Assembly (NCBI GenBank): GCA_028684915.1
Contig: JAQUEZ010000366.1
Location: 1-5,097 of the forward strand
Length of the DNA: 5,097 nt
Direction: 5' to 3'
DNA from: Desulfobulbus sp.
Lineage (GTDB): Bacteria > Desulfobacterota > Desulfobulbia > Desulfobulbales > Desulfobulbaceae
In this document: positions 1 to 5,097 of the stretch, one piece after another
How positions within the stretch are numbered: the stretch's first letter is position 1
How the letters are laid out: each line of letters begins with the position of its first letter
Position numbers and translations under genes: made by a program
Notes under the pieces: generated by a model
Seen by the model: only the letters and a program-made list of their open reading frames with translations
Told to the model about the DNA's origin: nothing
Database searches by the model: none

Positions 1-2
1 TC

Positions 3-2060
3 TACGGCTACACCCTCAACCGCATCACCCTGTTTGCCCTGATCTTCTCCATCGGCATCCTGGTGGACGACGCCATTGTCGTGGTCGAAAACATTGTCCG
101 CCACATGCGCCAGCCCGCCAACCAGCGCGCCTCGCTCAAGGAGATCGCCGTGGCGGCGGTGATCGAGGTCGGCAACCCCACCATCCTCGCCACCTGGGCG
201 GTAATCGCCGCCATCCTGCCGATGGCCTTTGTCGGCGGCCTGATGGGTCCCTACATGCGACCGATCCCCATCGGGGCCTCGGCGGCCATGGTCTTCTCGT
301 TGCTGATCGCCTTCACCATCACCCCCTGGGCCGCCATCCACATTCTGCGCAAGCCCAAAGGCCCGGCCGCCGGCGACGAGCACGATCCGGACCATGCCCC
401 CAACGATTGGTCCACCCGGCTCTACCACCGGATCATGGACCCGCTGCTCGCCCACGCCCGCTGGCGGTTCGGCTTCTTTGCCCTGATCGTGGCCCTGCTG
501 CTGGTTTCCTGCTCGCTGGTCTATCTCGGCAAGGTCAAGTTGAAGATGCTGCCCTTTGACAACAAATCCGAGTTTCAGATCATCCTCGACATGCCCGAAG
601 GCTCGCCCCTGGAGCAGACCACCCGGGTGGCCCTGGAGATGGCCGAGGCGGTCGGCCGGGAACCCGAGGTGGTCAACTATCAGATCTACGCCGGCACAGC
701 CTCGCCCTACAACTTCAACGGCCTGGTGCGCCATTATTTCCTCCGTTCTGGGCCAACCGTGGCCGACGTCCAGGTCAATCTCAAGTCAAAGGCCAACCGC
801 GACAGCCAGAGCCACGATATTGCCAAGCGGGTGCGGCCGGAGATAGCCCGGATCGCCGAGAAGTACGGAGCCGCCGTGGCCGTGGCCGAGGTTCCGCCCG
901 GACCGCCGGTGCTGCAGACCCTGGTGGCCGAGATCTACGGCCCGGACGAGACCAGCCGGGTGCAACTGGCCACTGAGGTCAAAAGGATTTTCGCCACCAC
1001 CGACGGGGTGGTGGACATTGACTGGTATCGGGAGAAGGAACGCCGCAAACTGGTGCTGACCGTGGACAAGGAAAAGGCGGCCCTCAACGGGCTGTCCGAG
1101 GGCGAGATTGCCCGCGCCGTGGAGATGGGGCTGTCCGGCCAGTCCATCGACCTGTTCCACCAACCCCGCGACAAAGAGGAAATCGAAGTCGTCCTGCAAC
1201 TGCCGCAGTCGCAACGCGCCCGGGTCGACAACCTGCTCAACGTCTCGCTGCGCCCGGAGAGCAACCCCCGGGCCCCGCTAATCCCGCTGCGCGAACTGGT
1301 GCGGGTCGACGAGCAGCCGGTCGAGCAGCCGATCTACCGCAAAAACCTCAAACCAGTGATCTACGTCACCGGCGACGTGGCCGGCGCGGCGGAAAGCCCG
1401 GTCTACCCGATCCTGGAGATGAACCAGCGGCTCAAGGAACTAAACGCCGCCCAATTTGGCGGTCAGGCCGGGCCGGTGACGGTCTACAACCTCAGCCAGC
1501 CCTTCACCGAAAGCCAACCGTCAATGAAATGGGACGGCGAATGGCACATCACCCTGGAGGTCTTCCGCGATTTGGGTCTGGCCTTCTGCGTGGTGATGGT
1601 GCTGATCTACATGCTGATGGTCGGCTGGTTCAAGGACTACGTCACGCCGCTGGTGGTGATGGCGGCCATCCCCTTCTCGCTGATCGGCATCCTGCCCGCT
1701 CACTGGGGATTGAACGCCTTTTTCACCGCCACCTCGATGATCGGCTTCATGGCCGGGGCGGGCATCGTGGTGCGCAACTCGATTATTCTGGTTGATTTCA
1801 TTGAGCTGCGGATCAGCCACGGCCTGGGACTGGCCGAGGCGGTGGTCGAGGCCGGCGCCATCCGCTTCCGGCCCATGCTGCTGACCGCGCTGGCGGTGGT
1901 GGTTGGGGCCTCGGTGATCCTGGCCGACCCCATCTTCCAGGGCTTGGCCATTTCCTTGATGTTCGGAGAAATCGCCTCGCTGCTGATCAGCCGCATGGCG
2001 GTGCCGGTGCTGTATTACATGGTCAAGGCGAGGAACGGGCGGGCAGGTCTCCCCGGATAA
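3..2060 (+). CDS. RND efflux permease, C-terminal part (5' end outside window)
   Basis: Inner-membrane proton-driven pump subunit of the AcrB-like RND superfamily. It would export drugs or other toxic compounds through a tripartite complex with a periplasmic adaptor and an outer-membrane channel. The frame is open from the first bases, so the start and roughly 400 N-terminal residues lie outside; 685 codons are visible. Fragment residues 20-30 read [11 protein letters not shown], the TM4 signature with the paired proton-relay aspartates (D22, D23; AcrB D407/D408). TM5 and TM6 follow to about residue 115, TM7 at about 155-175, then a periplasmic porter loop opening with [13 protein letters not shown]8-TM12 fill about residues 515-675. 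The C-terminal length after the Asp pair is close to that of AcrB, so the 3' end is intact. TM10 reads [13 protein letters not shown], with Arg (R591) where AcrB has Lys940. Substrate cannot be told. No clear terminator follows. G+C is higher than in the genes to the right. Confidence 0.96.
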   Translation, partial: YGYTLNRITLFALIFSIGILVDDAIVVVENIVRHMRQPANQRASLKEIAVAAVIEVGNPTILATWAVIAAILPMAFVGGLMGPYMRPIPIGASAAMVFSLLIAFTITPWAAIHILRKPKGPAAGDEHDPDHAPNDWSTRLYHRIMDPLLAHARWRFGFFALIVALLLVSCSLVYLGKVKLKMLPFDNKSEFQIILDMPEGSPLEQTTRVALEMAEAVGREPEVVNYQIYAGTASPYNFNGLVRHYFLRSGPTVADVQVNLKSKANRDSQSHDIAKRVRPEIARIAEKYGAAVAVAEVPPGPPVLQTLVAEIYGPDETSRVQLATEVKRIFATTDGVVDIDWYREKERRKLVLTVDKEKAALNGLSEGEIARAVEMGLSGQSIDLFHQPRDKEEIEVVLQLPQSQRARVDNLLNVSLRPESNPRAPLIPLRELVRVDEQPVEQPIYRKNLKPVIYVTGDVAGAAESPVYPILEMNQRLKELNAAQFGGQAGPVTVYNLSQPFTESQPSMKWDGEWHITLEVFRDLGLAFCVVMVLIYMLMVGWFKDYVTPLVVMAAIPFSLIGILPAHWGLNAFFTATSMIGFMAGAGIVVRNSIILVDFIELRISHGLGLAEAVVEAGAIRFRPMLLTALAVVVGASVILADPIFQGLAISLMFGEIASLLISRMAVPVLYYMVKARNGRAGLPG

Positions 2061-2288
2061 CAACGTGATCTGTCGCTACACGGGTAAGCGTAGACTTCGG
2101 GGGTTTGTCAGGTTGTGCTGATTTGCCTGGAGACTTGGGCTTGTATGCCTTTGCTGTTCTTCGACTCATAGCTTCGGAGTCTCACAGCGTTCGCTTACCT
2201 GCGCTCCGGCTTCCCTCGGACGGCCCCTCGCGGTTCCGCCCTTGCCTTCGGCTCGTATTTATGATCCTCTCTCAGGATGGTACCAGGA
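2061..2288. other. Intergenic stretch with no convincing gene
   Basis: Between the RND stop codon and the outer palindrome I see no ribosome binding site, RNA gene or terminator that I can support. An open frame starting with TTG near 2105 runs through here into the palindrome, but it has no recognisable domain and a residue composition rich in Ser, Arg and Pro. The stretch 2160-2260 is C+T-rich with several short CGG/CCG echoes. It could be the outer part of the dispersed element that follows or a decayed gene. Confidence 0.4.
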
Positions 2289-2463
2289 TTTATTCCATTT
2301 CCACATCAAGCGAAGCATGGTGCATAGAGCAAAACCTCGTCAACGAAGGTGGGGCATCTCGACCGCAAGGGAGAAATCTCGGGCCAGAACGAGATTTCTC
2401 CTCGCTGTGCTCGTCGACATGACACACAGGCACGCTTCACCCTTGAAATGGAAATGGAATAAA
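2289..2463. repeat. Long imperfect palindrome, MITE/REP-like (outer arms)
   Basis: The left arm begins TTTATTCCATTTCC (2289-2302) and the right arm ends with its exact complement GGAAATGGAATAAA (2450-2463). Pairing continues inwards with small gaps: left 2303-2319 (a run ending CAAGCGAAGCATG) against right 2431-2449, whose complement ends CAAGGGTGAAGCGTG. The arms are therefore about 31-33 bp in an element of about 175 bp, which encloses a second palindrome. There is no transposase and no clear target duplication at the ends. A non-autonomous fold-back or MITE-like element, or a nested REP-type repeat, fits best. The right arm lies just upstream of the GIY-YIG gene and contains a weak promoter-like pair (TTCACC, 18 nt, TAAAAT at 2436-2465). 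Confidence 0.65.
2353..2423. repeat. Inner palindromic repeat with a perfect 12-bp stem
   Basis: GGAGAAATCTCG (2370-2381) and CGAGATTTCTCC (2390-2401) pair perfectly around the 8-nt loop GGCCAGAA. Outside this the arms still resemble each other: the left flank GGCATCTCGACCGCAAGG and the complement of the right flank, GTCATGTCGACGAGC followed by ACAGCGA. The motif of CAT, TCGAC and GAGAAATCTC is, from recollection, typical of short extragenic repeats scattered in many bacterial genomes. It lies between the arms of the larger palindrome, so it may be a later insertion. A role as a bidirectional transcription stop or RNA stabiliser is possible, but there is no T-tract. Confidence 0.7.
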
Positions 2464-2507
2464 ATTAAACCTATGCCGGGTATACACCAGTCGTTGCAGA
2501 GGACGAT

Positions 2508-2516
2508 GGAAAAGGG
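2508..2516 (+). promoter_or_regulatory. Ribosome binding site of the GIY-YIG gene
   Basis: The purine run GGAAAAGGG lies 9 nt before ATG 2526. It decides the start in favour of this ATG over the in-frame TTG codons at 2520 and 2523, which would leave only 3-6 nt. Confidence 0.5.
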
Positions 2517-2525
2517 TGCTTGTTG

Positions 2526-3491
2526 ATGAGGAGAGATCGATTCATTTATTTCATGCAAAATGGCGAGAAGGGACCAATAAAAATAGGCATTACCTTTGAC
2601 GTGCAGCGGAGGTTAGCACAAGCCCAGACATTCAATTACCAGCCGATTACTCTTCTGGGGGAAATACCGGGTGATCAAAGGCTTGAGACTGCCCTTTTGA
2701 ATAGATTTTCTTCATATCACCTCTCTGGAGAATGGTTTGCCTTTAATGACGAATTATACAATCTCGCAAGAGGGATATTTGACGTAGAGTATGACAAACA
2801 TGGTGAGCGGAACTACCTCGTACTCTATCGGCAAAGAACAATGGCGAAAACCGATCCCTGTCCTTTCTGTTTGGCGCCCCATAACCATGGGGATGGCGAT
2901 GGACACAGAGTAGCGCACTGTTTGCCCCAACATGGCCGAACCTCAATAGTTACAATTGACGGAACAGTCCTTCATCGTGATCACGGATATATCATAAAGT
3001 CTCGTGATTCAAACGGTCCTGCTCCAAAAGCACCAAAATATAATCGCGTGAGTAGAGCTCGGCTTCGAACTTTTGCAAATTTACTTACATTTGCCACGAA
3101 CAAATTTATAGAATCGAACATTTTCTCTCTCGATCCAGTTACAATTCCGCCGAAAGGTGGGGTTGAGTTTCTCGTAAAATACCCCGATGGAACACCATGC
3201 AAGATAGGTTGCAATGACGCAGGGTACGGTGAAGTAGGGATAAATGTTCTCTACGGAATAAAGCGAGACAATCCCCCCATGTACACTTTCGTTTCGAGGC
3301 AATCCAAAGAGATATGTTCAGCCCACGCAACTGGCTGGCTTGAACGAAGCGCGGGAAAATATCTTCAGATACCGGCAAAGTCAACATCAATTGAGCTGTA
3401 CTGTGAAAGACATGTTTGTAACAAACTTTCAGAACTTGAAATCCGACCGATAGCCGATTCATTCGGAAAACAAGGGCCTTTTCATTTCTAA
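2526..3491 (+). CDS. GIY-YIG-type nuclease-domain protein with Cys/His cluster and unknown C-terminal half
   Basis: 321 residues. Residues 6-75 match the pattern of GIY-YIG domains of the T5orf172/MUG113 kind. IYF (7-9) stands for GIY and KIG (19-21) for YIG. R28/R29 are in the helix, E54 is the likely metal-binding Glu, NRF (59-61) stands where LHxRF is usual, and GEWF (68-71) closes the domain. Next comes CPFC (112-115) with H119, H121, H127, H131 and C132, a compact likely zinc site. The remaining ~185 residues, with more scattered Cys, I do not recognise. A DNA-cleaving role is inferred from the fold only. Start: ATG 2526 is preceded by GGAAAAGGG at 9 nt spacing; the TTG codons at 2520 and 2523 sit too close to it. 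Codons and base composition are A+T-richer than in the RND gene, which suggests acquisition. It is flanked by dispersed repeats and appears monocistronic. Confidence 0.85.
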   Translation: MRRDRFIYFMQNGEKGPIKIGITFDVQRRLAQAQTFNYQPITLLGEIPGDQRLETALLNRFSSYHLSGEWFAFNDELYNLARGIFDVEYDKHGERNYLVLYRQRTMAKTDPCPFCLAPHNHGDGDGHRVAHCLPQHGRTSIVTIDGTVLHRDHGYIIKSRDSNGPAPKAPKYNRVSRARLRTFANLLTFATNKFIESNIFSLDPVTIPPKGGVEFLVKYPDGTPCKIGCNDAGYGEVGINVLYGIKRDNPPMYTFVSRQSKEICSAHATGWLERSAGKYLQIPAKSTSIELYCERHVCNKLSELEIRPIADSFGKQGPFHF

Positions 3492-3641
3492 TTCCAATTT
3501 GCTTTCAAGATGACACCATGTATCCATCGCAGCGCTGGAAATCCAGGTGTTTAGTGGTTTTCTTAAGTGCCACCTTGATTGTAATTGCGAATAACCATAT
3601 GCGGGGAAAGCCTTGCGCTATAAATTTCCAATCGAGTAAGG

Positions 3642-3658
3642 GCGGGGTCCCTCCCCGC
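3642..3658 (-). repeat. G+C-rich hairpin, part of a structured remnant
   Basis: GCGGGG (3642-3647) and CCCCGC (3653-3658) form a 6-bp stem with loop TCCCT. It stands directly beside the larger hairpin at 3659-3691, so the two look like one structured unit. No T-tract follows on either strand, so it is not a good terminator. Confidence 0.55.
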
Positions 3659-3691
3659 ACCACCTGGCATGCGGATCCGCAACCAAGAGGT
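3659..3691 (-). repeat. Hairpin with two-nucleotide bulge, resembling a decayed group II intron 3' domain or other dispersed structured element
   Basis: Read on the minus strand, ACCTCTTGG (3691-3683) pairs with CCAGGTGGT (3667-3659), allowing one mismatch and one G-U pair. Above it sits the perfect 12-base palindrome TGCGGATCCGCA (3670-3681), with TG left as a bulge on the 3' side. A 9-bp lower stem, 2-nt 3' bulge and short capped upper stem recall group II intron domain V, and the adjacent hairpin would then be domain VI. However, the catalytic AGC triad is missing and no reverse transcriptase is nearby, so a remnant or an unrelated repeat is equally possible. The structure is seen directly; its identity is a guess. 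Confidence 0.35.
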
Positions 3692-3761
3692 TCCCAGTTG
3701 TCCATAGCCGCCCGGAACAAACAAAAATTTAAACTTCCAGATACAAACAAGCACTGCAAGC

Positions 3762-4451
3762 ATGAAAGAAACGCGTTGGAACATGAAACCGAACAAGGCA
3801 AAGGCGCTCATGCTCGCGAAACGCCAGTTGCCCGAATTTGTCTGTGATGCGGTGAATCTGGAGGGCATTCCTTTTACCCTTCCCGAAATCCAGACATTAC
3901 TGGAGGGGATTACCGTTGGCGGACACAAAGTGGGCGACCAGCACATCGCCCTGAATCAAGCTGACGCGTGGCGGGCGCTGTTCCAATGGATAGAAAAGGA
4001 TCAATTTGCAATCACGGCGGAGCGCATTTGCGCTCTGCATAGAATAGCCGCCAAGGATGAAGCATTGGAGTGGGGAAAATTCAGATCTGGCGGGGTGATG
4101 ATTGCGGGAACAGACTATATGCCGCCGCATGCGGATGCGCTGGCGGGGTTGTTTGTACAAATGGCGGACGAAGCATCCGAAATTGAAGACGTTTATGATC
4201 GGGCCATCTATTTTTTCCTGACCATGGCAAGGCGTCAGTTTTTTTATGACGTCAACAAACGAATGGGCCGGTTCGTGATGAACGGGCTTTTGCTGAGTTG
4301 CGGATTTCCGGCGATTAATCTGCCAGCCAAGAGACAACTTGAATTCAATCAATTGATGCTCGCTTTTTACGACACCGGCGATCAAAAAGAGATGAACGAT
4401 TTCCTACGCTCCTGCCTGGAAGGGAAAATAATCGCCATCATGAAAGAATAG
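3762..4451 (+). CDS. Fic-family protein with non-canonical Fic motif (His replaced by Gln)
   Basis: 229 residues with the Fic fold; canonical members transfer AMP or another nucleotide part to a target hydroxyl. The helix QFFYDVNKRMGR (159-170) aligns with HxFx(D/E)GNGRxxR: F161, D163, N165, R167 and R170 are kept, but the catalytic His is Q159, and both Gly are changed (V164, K166). QTLLEG (44-49) sits where class II Fic proteins carry the inhibitory (S/T)xxxE(G/N) helix; E48 and G49 are kept. GKFRSGGVMIAGTDYMPP (105-122) fits the target-binding flap. From memory, Gln at this place occurs in a subfamily, so the protein may be intact yet lack AMPylation or use another reaction. The start is uncertain: ATG 3762 has no clear ribosome binding site, ATG 3783 is also weak, and ATG 3810 has AAGG at 5 nt and would give 213 residues. 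No antitoxin gene is adjacent. Confidence 0.88.
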   Translation: MKETRWNMKPNKAKALMLAKRQLPEFVCDAVNLEGIPFTLPEIQTLLEGITVGGHKVGDQHIALNQADAWRALFQWIEKDQFAITAERICALHRIAAKDEALEWGKFRSGGVMIAGTDYMPPHADALAGLFVQMADEASEIEDVYDRAIYFFLTMARRQFFYDVNKRMGRFVMNGLLLSCGFPAINLPAKRQLEFNQLMLAFYDTGDQKEMNDFLRSCLEGKIIAIMKE

Positions 4452-4610
4452 CCATTCCAACCAGTTCGACGCACACCCGGTCCAGTTGCACACCAGACGC
4501 GCAGCGGGTCTTTTCCGGACCGCATCCACCTCTTCCCTCTGATGTATTCCGTTTCCATTGCAAAAGTGAACCGCGTTTGCACCAGAGAACGAGAGATGAT
4601 GGCCGGCGAC
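4452..4610. other. Intergenic stretch downstream of the Fic gene
   Basis: No gene, RNA or terminator with a T-tract is visible. A short imperfect direct repeat occurs: CCAGTT plus four bases plus GCACACC (4461-4477), then CCAGTTGCACACC (4482-4494). Small inverted matches around 4500-4530 are too weak to call a terminator for the Fic gene. Confidence 0.4.
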
Positions 4611-4693
4611 CATAGCCCGGATGCAGCCTGCGGAATCCGGGATTTGATGTGAGGTGTTCCCGAATTCCGTTGCACTGCATCCAGGCGCTACGG
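4611..4693. repeat. Palindromic dispersed repeat of the TAGCCCGGATG type
   Basis: The left arm 4611-4642 starts CATAGCCCGGATGCAGC and ends GGAATCCGGGA. The complement of the right arm 4658-4693 starts CCGTAGCGCCTGGATGCAG and ends CGGAATTCGGGA. The arms match with a few indels around a 15-nt loop (4643-4657). From recollection this consensus is a very common extragenic repeat in proteobacterial genomes. It lies between the convergent Fic gene and the small Cys-rich gene, a usual place for such elements. Function is unknown; mRNA end protection is possible. Confidence 0.7.
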
Positions 4694-4749
4694 GTTGGGG
4701 AGTGTGTTATTCTCGACGACACAGTGCGCCCCTTTTCTGCTGCTTTTCC

Positions 4750-4775
4750 AAAAATAAAAAACCGGGTGTTCCCGG
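4750..4775 (-). terminator. Intrinsic terminator of the small Cys-rich gene
   Basis: On the minus strand CCGGG-AACA-CCCGG (4775-4762) is followed at once by a T-rich tract, six T, one A, five T (4761-4750). The stem is short (5 bp) but all G/C. It lies about 85 nt past the stop codon of the minus-strand gene at 4862 and is oriented correctly for it. It does not serve the Fic gene on the other strand, because the T-tract is on the minus-strand side. Confidence 0.65.
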
Positions 4776-4861
4776 AAAAGCATTTGCTGCAATTCCCTGG
4801 AACCCCGGTCGCGTCAATGATGCGTTGCTGACGGGTTTTGCTTCCCGCTCATTCTGTACGG

Positions 4862-5032
4862 TCAGCCTTCTACATACCCTTTGCCCTTGCAGGTTGGACA
4901 TTTCTGTTCAGGGGTGCAGACCTGACCGTCGGGTGTTTTTCCCTGCCATTCACCGCTGGTCTCACAGACCCCCTCAAGCACCTTCTTTCCCCCGCAGGTA
5001 GGACATACTTCTTTTTTCTTTTCTTGTGTCAT
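4862..5032 (-). CDS. Small CxxCxGxG zinc-finger-like protein (56 aa)
   Basis: 56 residues starting MTQEKKKEVCPTCGGKK and ending CPTCKGKGYVEG. It has two CPTC(G/K)GK motifs, C10/C13 and C45/C48, plus C23 and C39. The paired CxxCxGxG-type motifs resemble the zinc-binding repeats of DnaJ, so one or two bound Zn ions are likely. It lacks a J domain, so it is not a DnaJ chaperone, although automatic annotation often names such proteins that way. The middle contains EWQGKTPDGQVCTP, with no signal peptide or membrane segment; it is probably cytoplasmic. Role unknown; a protein- or RNA-binding accessory is possible. Start ATG at 5032 has a strong AAGGAG (5039-5044) at 6 nt. A possible promoter lies before it: TTGGTT (5075-5080), 16 nt, TATAAA (5053-5058), giving a very short leader. 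The frames on the other strand here are shadows. The gene is convergent with the Fic gene. Confidence 0.85.
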   Translation of the reverse strand: MTQEKKKEVCPTCGGKKVLEGVCETSGEWQGKTPDGQVCTPEQKCPTCKGKGYVEG

Positions 5033-5038
5033 GATTGT

Positions 5039-5044
5039 CTCCTT
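5039..5044 (-). promoter_or_regulatory. Strong ribosome binding site of the small Cys-rich gene
   Basis: AAGGAG on the minus strand ends 6 nt before ATG 5032. This is the best Shine-Dalgarno match in the window and the main support, with the Cys motifs, that this short frame is a real gene. Confidence 0.8.
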
Positions 5045-5052
5045 GATCAGTT

Positions 5053-5080
5053 TTTATAAATGAGCCTCTCGCAGAACCAA
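5053..5080 (-). promoter_or_regulatory. Possible sigma70-type promoter of the small Cys-rich gene
   Basis: Minus-strand TTGGTT (5080-5075) and TATAAA (5058-5053) are separated by 16 nt. The -10 box is good and the -35 box moderate. The predicted transcript would begin only about 14 nt before the start codon, which is short but workable. The true promoter may lie beyond the window end. Confidence 0.25.
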
Positions 5081-5097
5081 TTTTCGGCGAGGCTAGC

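Noticed and set aside
1521..2063. Long minus-strand frame opposite the RND gene
   Set aside because: Its composition, rich in His, Gln and Asp, is the typical antisense shadow of a G+C-rich membrane protein gene.
2370..2401. Inner 12-bp hairpin as a terminator for the RND gene
   Set aside because: It lies over 300 nt past the RND stop and has no T-tract on either side, so a dispersed repeat is the better reading.
2105..2422. Open frame of 105 codons in the gap after the RND gene
   Set aside because: It starts with TTG without a ribosome binding site, has no domain, and its 3' part runs through the two palindromes.
2289..2463. CRISPR array
   Set aside because: The repeats are inverted, not direct, and there is no regular spacing.
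2242..2526. Overlapping plus-strand frame of 94 codons
   Set aside because: It spans the entire palindromic element and its composition follows the repeat; no start signal is seen.
3518..3847. Plus-strand frame across the gap between the GIY-YIG and Fic genes
   Set aside because: It crosses both hairpins and overlaps the start of the well-supported Fic gene in another frame; no domain is visible.
4438..4722. Minus-strand frames opposite the end of the Fic gene and the spacer
   Set aside because: They run through the palindromic repeat at 4611-4693 and lack start signals and known motifs.
4654..5059. Two plus-strand frames over the right end
   Set aside because: They are antisense to the small Cys-rich gene, which has the better start signal and conserved-looking motifs, and they have no domains.

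Overview
The window suggests a Gram-negative bacterium. The left end carries the C-terminal two thirds of an RND inner-membrane efflux permease. The small six-cysteine CxxCxGxG protein at the right end and the style of the dispersed palindromes would fit Desulfobacterota or Gammaproteobacteria. That taxonomic guess rests on recollection of sequence style, not on a search.

Layout. (1) 3-2060, plus strand: RND permease, cut by the window start, clearly G+C-rich. (2) 2061-2525: no convincing gene. It holds a nested imperfect palindrome (outer 2289-2463, inner 2353-2423) that looks like a dispersed, MITE- or REP-like repeat. (3) 2526-3491, plus strand: a 321-residue protein with an N-terminal GIY-YIG-type domain of the T5orf172/MUG113 kind, a compact Cys/His cluster in the middle and a C-terminal half I do not recognise. 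Its base composition is visibly more A+T-rich than the RND gene. (4) 3492-3761: spacer with two adjacent hairpins (3642-3691) that look like a remnant of a structured RNA or mobile element read from the minus strand. (5) 3762-4451, plus strand: a Fic-fold protein with Gln where the catalytic His of the Fic motif normally sits. (6) 4452-4861: non-coding, with a second type of palindromic dispersed repeat (4611-4693) and a minus-strand intrinsic terminator (4750-4775). (7) 4862-5032, minus strand: a 56-residue zinc-finger-like protein with a strong ribosome binding site.

How they fit together. The RND gene looks like core or metal/drug-resistance cargo, presumably the last gene of an efflux operon whose adaptor and outer-membrane genes would lie to the left. 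From about 2.1 kb rightwards the window looks accessory. Single genes (nuclease-like, Fic-like) are separated by different dispersed palindromes, with a composition shift and no tight operon. Nothing in the sequence proves that the GIY-YIG and Fic genes work together. If they do, a defence or toxin-type role would be the natural guess. The small Cys-rich gene is convergent to the Fic gene and has its own terminator, so it is a separate transcription unit.
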